Positions 5,856 through 11,483 of a stretch of DNA of 12,714 nucleotides are shown here, piece by piece. The position numbers were made by a program, and so were the translations under genes. This DNA is from Microcaldota archaeon (lineage in GTDB: Archaea; Micrarchaeota; Micrarchaeia; Anstonellales; Anstonellaceae), in assembly GCA_023248665.1 (NCBI GenBank), contig JAHFEC010000019.1, forward strand, positions 1 through 12,714, given 5' to 3'. Under the pieces are notes generated by a model, which ran no database searches, was not told the origin of the DNA, and saw only the letters and a list, made by a program, of their open reading frames with translations. Each line of letters opens with the position of its first letter. Positions within the stretch are counted from its first letter, which is position 1.

Positions 5856-7406
5856 TTGAATCATGTCCGTCTGTTGTGTGCATTCCTCGCGTTCTCCCTT
5901 CTTCTCTCGGGCTTCCCGTCCGCCGCGCCGGCGGGCGGCAATGCCTGGGTCCTCGTCAATTCGGCCGACTATCAGGACGTCATCGGCGGGGCCGTGTTCG
6001 CGGCCCAGAACAACTATTCCTACGCGTTCGCCCTCACCCCGGCGCACGCCGAATACCTCGTGAATTTCATCAAGCCGAGCGACTCGCCGGTCTTTTATTA
6101 CGAATCCGCCCGCCCCATCTCCTCCGTCATGGGCGATGAGCTGGCGGCCCTGCACAAGGGCAATTTCATCCTCGCAAAAAATGACTCCCTGCACCTCATG
6201 TTCGCCCGCATGGCCCGCTCCAATTTCGCCGTGCTCGTCGGCCGTCCGGACGGCGCGGAGGCGGTCTCCATCGCCCCCTACGCCGTGCTCATGAACGGGG
6301 GCCTCTATTTCGCCGATCCCTCCGATGCGGCCGCCCTGCTCTCCTCGCTCAAATCCTCCAACCGCAAGATTTTGGTCTACGGCTCGATCGCGCGCTCCAT
6401 CCCAAAGGACGCCCTCGCCGGCGTGGAGAGCATCCGCACCGGCTCGCGCTATGACGACAACCTGCAGGCCATCCAGCGATATTACCTCCAAACCCGTCCC
6501 GACCAGATGTTGTTCGTCTCCGGTCGCGCGTTCGAGGCCTCCATGGTGCGCATGCCCGTCGCGCTGGTGGGCGGCACCGAGCTCAACCCCGACACCATAA
6601 CGTGGCTGCGCGCAAGCCCCGTGCGGCGCGCCATCGTGATCCAGGGCGACGCCGACATCAAGAACGCGATGGATTCCCTGCGCCTCGAGACCGGCCTGCC
6701 GGTCTTCGGCGCGCTCGCGCAAGGGTATTCGGGCAACGCCGAGGTCCAGCCGCTGGCCGTGATGAAAATCCCCGGCCCCGAGGTGGTGGTATCGCTGGGC
6801 GGCGTCTCCTACGAGGCCGGCACGCGCACGTTCCGCCTCGATCTAGAGAACACCGGCGCGTCGGATGGCTTCGTGCAGGTGGCCGTCGTGCTTCCGGACG
6901 GCCGTTCCAGCTCGTCCAGCGTGCTGCCGATCCCGCCCGGCCAGACGCGGCAGTTCTCGGTGGATCTGGACGCCTCCCTCTTTGTGTCGGACGGGCGCAT
7001 CGGCGCCGTCCTCGCCCAGATATCGGCCGGCTCGCAGCCGGCCATGACCGAGAGCGTGTACATGCTCAACATCAGCGGCATCGGCGTGGTCCCCGGCCCC
7101 GCGCCGCCCTCCCCGCCCGCGCGGGGCAACCTCGGCGCCGAGCCGCCCCTGCTCATGGCGGGCTCGGCCCAATCCAACGATTTGCAGTACGTCAGCGCGG
7201 TGGCGGTCCTCATCCTCGCAGTCGTGGCCGTTTTCGCCCTCTTCATCCTCTCCAAGCCGCGCCGTCCGGCCGCCCCTCCAGCCGGCGGCCATCTCTCCCT
7301 CCCGCCGGCGCAATACTTGGCGGCGAAGAAGCCGTCCGCCGCTCGCGCAAGGAAAACGAAAGGGCGGACGGCAGAGGCCCGTCCGCCCGCGCGCGAGCGG
7401 ACTTGA
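5856..7406 (+). CDS. second membrane-anchored surface protein with CWB2-like repeats
   Basis: A 516-residue paralogue of the protein at 3153-4856. After a signal peptide (1-27) come three alpha/beta repeats resembling cell-wall-binding repeat 2: about 31-107 (VLVNSADYQDVIGGAVFA), 126-187 (VLVGRPDGAEAVSIAPYA, then KILVYG) and 218-275 (MLFVSGRAFEASM, then AIVIQGDAD). One Ig-like domain (about 307-410), a Pro-rich linker and a membrane helix (about 445-466) follow. The cytoplasmic tail of some 50 residues is very basic and Pro/Ala-rich. It lacks the second Ig-like domain of its paralogue and has far fewer sequons. I prefer the TTG at 5856 because GGTGGT (5846-5851) sits four bases before it, much as at 5088. 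The GTG at 5847 would add three residues and has no ribosome site. Function is unknown; envelope binding or adhesion is inferred. Confidence 0.82.
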   Translation: MNHVRLLCAFLAFSLLLSGFPSAAPAGGNAWVLVNSADYQDVIGGAVFAAQNNYSYAFALTPAHAEYLVNFIKPSDSPVFYYESARPISSVMGDELAALHKGNFILAKNDSLHLMFARMARSNFAVLVGRPDGAEAVSIAPYAVLMNGGLYFADPSDAAALLSSLKSSNRKILVYGSIARSIPKDALAGVESIRTGSRYDDNLQAIQRYYLQTRPDQMLFVSGRAFEASMVRMPVALVGGTELNPDTITWLRASPVRRAIVIQGDADIKNAMDSLRLETGLPVFGALAQGYSGNAEVQPLAVMKIPGPEVVVSLGGVSYEAGTRTFRLDLENTGASDGFVQVAVVLPDGRSSSSSVLPIPPGQTRQFSVDLDASLFVSDGRIGAVLAQISAGSQPAMTESVYMLNISGIGVVPGPAPPSPPARGNLGAEPPLLMAGSAQSNDLQYVSAVAVLILAVVAVFALFILSKPRRPAAPPAGGHLSLPPAQYLAAKKPSAARARKTKGRTAEARPPARERT

Positions 7407-7465
7407 GCCAAGAGCGCATTCTTTTTCCCCTTCCATCTTTTTGCGATTTTTTGTTTTCGATTTTT
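7362..7465 (+). terminator. hairpin overlapping the gene end, then T-rich tracts
   Basis: GGGCGGACGG (7362-7371) pairs perfectly with CCGTCCGCCC (7379-7388) around a seven-base loop, inside the last codons of the surface protein gene. Five T-tracts of 4 to 6 bases follow between 7422 and 7465. T-rich tracts are the known archaeal termination signal, so this is a likely transcript end ahead of the next promoter. Confidence 0.6.
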
Positions 7466-7486
7466 CCTCCCCGGCTTGCGCGCGCG

Positions 7487-7502
7487 ATATAAATTTATAA
7501 AC
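7487..7502 (+). promoter_or_regulatory. TATA box for the third anchored surface protein
   Basis: The AT-rich run ATATAAATTTATAAAC contains a TATA box (TTTATAAAC) whose centre is about 26 bases before the ATG at 7524. This predicts a leaderless transcript. It rules out the longer frame from the TTG at 7476, because that start would lie upstream of its own promoter. Confidence 0.75.
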
Positions 7503-7523
7503 AATCGCGCCGTCAGTTGGCCG

Positions 7524-8906
7524 ATGAGACTCCCCGCTCTTTTCCTTCTGGCCGCCGTCCTCCTGTTTGCCTCCGCCGTCCGCGCCGATCCGCTCGCCGG
7601 CGCCATCAACGCGACGGGCGGCTCCATCACGCCGGCCAACATCTCCTTCGTGGCCAACTCCGACCGCTGGCTGTTCTTCTATGGCAATTCCACGCCAACC
7701 AACTCCAGCTCGTTCTCCATCCCTTCTTCGGCGCTCAACGATTCCTCGGACAGCATGCGTTATATCACCCTGCTCACGCCCACCTACCAGCAATACCTCA
7801 TCTCCGAGCGCAGCTCGGATCCAATCACCGTCTACTCCTTGCCCAACCTCACGGCGTTCGACCAGTCGCACGACCTGTCGGGCATCAACTCCGTGTCGGT
7901 GGTGTTCAACACCACAAGCAATTTCTCGCTCTTCACCCGTGACGGCGATCCGGCCGGCAGCTTCAGCATTCCCACCGTCTATCTGCCCGGATATTACTCC
8001 AACGGCACGCAAAACCTCCAGGCGTTCCGGGAGGGCCTCGTGCAGGCCGGCTCCGATTTCATCTTCGTGATCCCGATCGCGCGCGGGCCGGGCTTCGATG
8101 GCCGGGCCTTCGACTACCAGTTCGTCCTGCCCTATTCCATCTCGTCTGGCAACCGGTTCTATCCGTTCGCCATCCTGCCGCCGGTCGCCTACAGCGGCGG
8201 CACCAGCCTGCCGACCGTGAACTACCAGTGGTCTTTCGACGGGCAGGCGCTCGTGATCACCACCGCGCCGGGCGCCACCGTGGTGCTCCACGACGAACTG
8301 GGCAAGGCCTACAATGTGGTCGCCGATTCCAACGGCATCGCGCGCGTCATCCTGCCGCCCGGCTCCAAATACTCCCTGCGCCTCTCGTCCAGCGGATTGC
8401 AGGACGCGACCACCAGCCTCTACATCCCCGTGCCGACCCAGGCCGAACCAGCCCCGCCCAAGCCCCCGCCCGTCTCTGCGACCGGCTCGTCCACTCCCGA
8501 AGTGAGGACCATGCGCACGCCGCAGGGCCTCGTGGTGTGCATCGGCGACGAATGCTACCTGCGCGAGGCGAGCGAGTCCGAATCCCAGGCCCTCCTCTCC
8601 GAGCTCTCGTGCAACGGCGACGTCTGCCAGTTCACGGGCAACTTCTCTGATCTCGTGTCCAAATACAAGCTCCAGCGCCGCGCCGACCTGTCCATTCCGC
8701 GCAGCGCCTCGGCCTCGTCGTCGTTCGATGTCGCGGCCGCCCTTGCCGGGGTCGGCCCCGCCTTCTCGGCCCAATTATCATCCATCTCGGGCGGCCGCCC
8801 GGATTCAGGGCCGGTCCTGCTCGTCATCGCCTTGTGTGCCGGCGTGGGCGCGATCCTGCTCCTGCGCCGCCCTTCCGCGCCAAAAATCCAGGGCGGATAT
8901 GACTGA
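7524..8906 (+). CDS. membrane-anchored surface protein with FYG module and two CxGDxC loops
   Basis: A 460-residue exported protein that I cannot assign to a named family. It has a signal peptide (1-21) and then, at 32-54, the same GG..T..N..W-x2-FYG module as the protein at 5088-5807, with identical spacing (W49). A beta-rich region continues to about 230, followed by an Ig-like domain (about 232-302) and a Pro-rich linker (304-318). Next are two short loops, CIGDEC (339-344) and CNGDVC (363-368), exactly 24 residues apart. A membrane helix (about 430-447) and a short basic tail close the protein. Apart from one cysteine in the helix, the only cysteines are in these loops, so they probably form disulfides or bind a metal. 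About ten sequons are present. The start follows from the TATA box. An envelope role is inferred from topology and neighbours. Confidence 0.82.
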   Translation: MRLPALFLLAAVLLFASAVRADPLAGAINATGGSITPANISFVANSDRWLFFYGNSTPTNSSSFSIPSSALNDSSDSMRYITLLTPTYQQYLISERSSDPITVYSLPNLTAFDQSHDLSGINSVSVVFNTTSNFSLFTRDGDPAGSFSIPTVYLPGYYSNGTQNLQAFREGLVQAGSDFIFVIPIARGPGFDGRAFDYQFVLPYSISSGNRFYPFAILPPVAYSGGTSLPTVNYQWSFDGQALVITTAPGATVVLHDELGKAYNVVADSNGIARVILPPGSKYSLRLSSSGLQDATTSLYIPVPTQAEPAPPKPPPVSATGSSTPEVRTMRTPQGLVVCIGDECYLREASESESQALLSELSCNGDVCQFTGNFSDLVSKYKLQRRADLSIPRSASASSSFDVAAALAGVGPAFSAQLSSISGGRPDSGPVLLVIALCAGVGAILLLRRPSAPKIQGGYD

Positions 8907-8935
8907 CCTTCTCTTCTCTTTCGGCGTGTGGCGGG

Positions 8936-8977
8936 TTTTTTTAACCTTGGCCGCCCTCATTATCTTCGTTGGGAGGT
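8936..8977 (+). promoter_or_regulatory. promoter and ribosome site of purB
   Basis: TTTTTTTAAC at 8936-8945 is a likely TATA box, predicting a start near 8968. GGAGGT at 8972-8977 is a strong Shine-Dalgarno six bases before the ATG at 8984. This decides that ATG over the in-frame TTG at 8969. Confidence 0.65.
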
Positions 8978-8983
8978 CTGACC

Positions 8984-10309
8984 ATGGCGCTCATTCCGAT
9001 TGAAACGAGGTACCGCACCGAGATGGCCGACTTGTTCGAGGAGGAGGCCAAGCTCAAACAATGGATGCGCGTCGAGGCCGCGCTCGCCCGGGCGCACGCC
9101 AAGCTGGGCCACATCCCCAAGGAAGCGCCCGCCGCCATCGAGGCCGGCGCCAAGAAAGTCTCGCTCTTGCGCGTGCAGGCCATCGAGGCCGAGACGCATC
9201 ACGATCTCATGGCCATGGTCAAGGCGCTCACTGAGCAGTCCGGTTCCGCCGGCGCCTATGTGCATCTGGGCGCCACGTCCTACGACATCGAGGACACCGC
9301 CACGGCGCTCACCCTGCGCGAAGCGGGCCTGCTCGTGCGCCAGCGCGCGGTCGAGCTGCGCCGCGTGCTCAAGAAGCTGGCGCTCGACAACGCCTCTCGC
9401 GTCTGCGTCGGGCGCACGCACGGCCAGCACGCCGTGCCCACCACCTATGGCATGAAGTTCGCCCTCTATTACACGGCCATGGGCCGGCACCTTGGGCGCC
9501 TCGATGCGGCCATCGGACGAGTTTCCTGCGGAAAAATGAGCGGCGCCACCGGCACCATGGCCACCTTCGGCGCGGACGCATTCAAGCTCGAGGCGCTGGT
9601 GATGAAGGACCTCGGCCTCGAGCCGGATCCCGTCAGCACCCAGATCGTCATGCGCGACCGGCACGCCGAGTTGCTCTTCGCCCTCGCGCTCATCGCCACC
9701 ACCATCGAGCAGGTGGCGCAGGAAATACGCCATTTGCAGCGCACCGAGATTGGCGAGGTGGCCGAAGCCTTCGGAGCCAAGCAGGTCGGCTCGTCCACCA
9801 TGCCCCAGAAGCGCAACCCGCACAAGAGCGAGCGCCTCTGCTCGCTCGCGCGCGTCGTGCGCGCGCAGATCCCCATCGCTCTGGAGAACATCCCCTCCGA
9901 GCACGAGCGCGACCTGACCAATTCGGCGGCCGAGCGCTACCTCTTTCCCATCGTGTTCTGCACCACGGATTTCATGCTCCTTGAGCTGACGAAGCTGCTG
10001 TCGGGCCTGGAGTTCTTCCCCGAAGCCATCGCGCGCAACCTCGCCCTCACGCACGGGGGCATCCTCGCCGAGCGGGTGATGATGGCCCTCGCCCAGAAGG
10101 GCATGGGCCGCCAGGAGGCGCACGAGATCATGCGCACCGCCTCGCGCGAGTCGGCCGAGAAGGGCCAGCCCCTGCTCGGCATCCTGCGCGCCAAGAGCGA
10201 AGTTTCCCGACTGCTCAAAGGCAAGGAGCTCGAGGCCCTCTTCGACCCCTCCACCTACATCGGACAGGCCCCGCAGATCGTCAAGCGGGCCGTGAGCGAT
10301 GAGTCATAG
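8984..10309 (+). CDS. purB: adenylosuccinate lyase
   Basis: A 441-residue enzyme of the fumarase/aspartase superfamily. It cleaves SAICAR to AICAR plus fumarate in purine synthesis, and adenylosuccinate to AMP plus fumarate; it acts as a cytoplasmic homotetramer. The N-terminus MALIPIETRYRTEMADLF is typical. The three active-site regions are visible: ETHHDL (H72, H73), RTHGQHAVPTT (H146 and H149) and the superfamily signature GSSTMPQKRNP, with the catalytic serine at S270 or S271. Length is normal for the short (about 430-residue) form. It has its own promoter and a strong ribosome site. The next gene begins 17 bases after the stop and could be read through. purB fits functionally with glyA downstream, since serine hydroxymethyltransferase supplies glycine and one-carbon units for purines. 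Confidence 0.97.
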   Translation: MALIPIETRYRTEMADLFEEEAKLKQWMRVEAALARAHAKLGHIPKEAPAAIEAGAKKVSLLRVQAIEAETHHDLMAMVKALTEQSGSAGAYVHLGATSYDIEDTATALTLREAGLLVRQRAVELRRVLKKLALDNASRVCVGRTHGQHAVPTTYGMKFALYYTAMGRHLGRLDAAIGRVSCGKMSGATGTMATFGADAFKLEALVMKDLGLEPDPVSTQIVMRDRHAELLFALALIATTIEQVAQEIRHLQRTEIGEVAEAFGAKQVGSSTMPQKRNPHKSERLCSLARVVRAQIPIALENIPSEHERDLTNSAAERYLFPIVFCTTDFMLLELTKLLSGLEFFPEAIARNLALTHGGILAERVMMALAQKGMGRQEAHEIMRTASRESAEKGQPLLGILRAKSEVSRLLKGKELEALFDPSTYIGQAPQIVKRAVSDES

Positions 10310-10326
10310 TTCTCTGGTGTTCGCAT

Positions 10327-11376
10327 ATGCGTTATATTGGAATAGATACAAAGCGCGTGGTTCGAAAAGGCAGCCAGTCTACTGGCAAGGATTTCAACGC
10401 CCTTTTCGGTGTCGGTGTCTCGGTGAATGACCTTGATAAATTCTATGCTGGTTACGAGAAAACAATCGGGGCTATCTTTGAAAAGGCAAATATGGGGATT
10501 AGACGGCCCGTCTACAAAGCCAAAGATTTGAATCAGTTGTTTTACCCGACATCGGTCGACCATCTTGAGATGTTTATCCACGGAATAAGCCAATATATCG
10601 ACGCTTTGGATATTTTCTACGGATATGTTGATGACACAAGACAAGTGAATATTTACTATGCAGAGCCAACCAAAAAATCCACTCTTTCAGCTATTGAATT
10701 TCTCGGTTTGGTGGAGGAGAGTTATCCAGCTTACTGCGCATGGGAGCTAGTCTCCCGATTAGAAGGACGTCTGGATTGCTCGATTTTTGTCGATAATTTC
10801 AAAATTCGCCAATGCCGGGCTTGGAGCGAACTTTCTGCATATCCTCATCTTAAGATTGTCCCGTGGGGGGACAGATGCAATCCGCTCATCTCAACCGCCG
10901 ACATCCTTACTGCTGCCATTGATGCTCGTTTGAGGAAACGAAACACTCGTTTTAAGTTCGCAATGGATGTTTTGCCCGAGTTCAATTCGAGGCTCGTTCT
11001 GAACCCATCAAAAAGTCTGCTTCACGCCCTGTCTCCTGCGCGGGACGAAGCCGCCCCGATAGAAGACAAAATCTCACGCCCTGTTGTCTATATCTTCAAA
11101 TCCAATCCCGATGAGTTTAAACGCCACTTTCCAAACGCAAGTCAGAAGGACATGATTATCGATTCGGTCCATGGGGACCGCCTTATCCATGGGGCGGTTC
11201 GCTTGAAGCTCTCGCTAAAATTCTTCGAGCATTCGGACGCCCCTAAAATCCAGAAATCTGATAAGTTCTTCCATTACGACGACTTTGGGCTTCAGCAGAT
11301 CAAAATGCTACAGAGCTTGGGTTATAAAAATCAGGTGATTGACGCAAACAATGCAAATCAAACATTCGATTCATGA
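10327..11376 (+). CDS. AT-rich gene of unknown function, possibly RNase H-like (DUF3800-like)
   Basis: A 349-residue soluble protein I do not recognise with certainty. It opens with MRYIGIDTKRV, a hydrophobic strand ending in D7, has IFVDN (D156) in the middle, and then NPLISTADILTAAIDARL (D192). This order of a first-strand Asp, a central Asp and a late ADxL helix recalls RNase H-fold proteins of the DUF3800 type. The usual DE pair of the first strand is absent (D-T instead), so the assignment is tentative. About 135 C-terminal residues fit no domain I know. Base use is quite different from the neighbours: 22 G/C in the 60 bases from 10561, against 42 in 60 from 9841 in purB. The start is supported by GGTGTT (10316-10321), five bases before the ATG. 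It lies 17 bases after purB without a clear promoter. Transfer from another genome is likely; a defence or mobile-element role is only possible. Confidence 0.8.
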   Translation: MRYIGIDTKRVVRKGSQSTGKDFNALFGVGVSVNDLDKFYAGYEKTIGAIFEKANMGIRRPVYKAKDLNQLFYPTSVDHLEMFIHGISQYIDALDIFYGYVDDTRQVNIYYAEPTKKSTLSAIEFLGLVEESYPAYCAWELVSRLEGRLDCSIFVDNFKIRQCRAWSELSAYPHLKIVPWGDRCNPLISTADILTAAIDARLRKRNTRFKFAMDVLPEFNSRLVLNPSKSLLHALSPARDEAAPIEDKISRPVVYIFKSNPDEFKRHFPNASQKDMIIDSVHGDRLIHGAVRLKLSLKFFEHSDAPKIQKSDKFFHYDDFGLQQIKMLQSLGYKNQVIDANNANQTFDS

Positions 11377-11410
11377 TAATGGAACAAACTCCTGGTCTGG
11401 AGGTTGCTCC

Positions 11411-11429
11411 GTCTTTACAATGTAAAGAC
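11411..11429. promoter_or_regulatory. perfect palindrome next to the glyA TATA box
   Basis: GTCTTTACAATGTAAAGAC has perfect 9-base arms around a single central A. It ends three bases before the TATA box at 11433 and so covers the BRE position where TFB binds. In archaea a regulator bound here can block or recruit the initiation complex. It is a good candidate operator for glyA. No T-tract follows, so a terminator for the upstream gene is less likely. Confidence 0.65.
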
Positions 11430-11432
11430 ATA

Positions 11433-11478
11433 TTTATAACGTTAACACTCGACCGCCGTCGAATGGCATACTAGGTGT
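11433..11478 (+). promoter_or_regulatory. promoter and ribosome site of glyA
   Basis: TTTATAAC (11433-11440) is a clear TATA box, predicting a start near 11462. AGGTGT at 11473-11478 is a ribosome site five bases before the ATG at 11484. The gap from 11377 holds this promoter and the palindrome, and no other gene that I can see. Confidence 0.7.
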
Positions 11479-11483
11479 AGGAT

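Noticed and set aside
7476..7523. Longer TTG start for the surface protein at 7524
   Set aside because: The added codons include the TATA box itself, and the signal peptide begins properly at the ATG at 7524.
5100..8774. Very long minus-strand open frames (5100-6722 and 6843-8774)
   Set aside because: They lie antisense to the surface genes; long antisense frames are a side effect of high GC third positions. The products are low-complexity, rich in Gly, Arg, Asp and Val, with no domain.
8960..10123. A 387-codon minus-strand frame opposite purB
   Set aside because: It is the antisense shadow of a confidently identified enzyme gene, with low-complexity composition.
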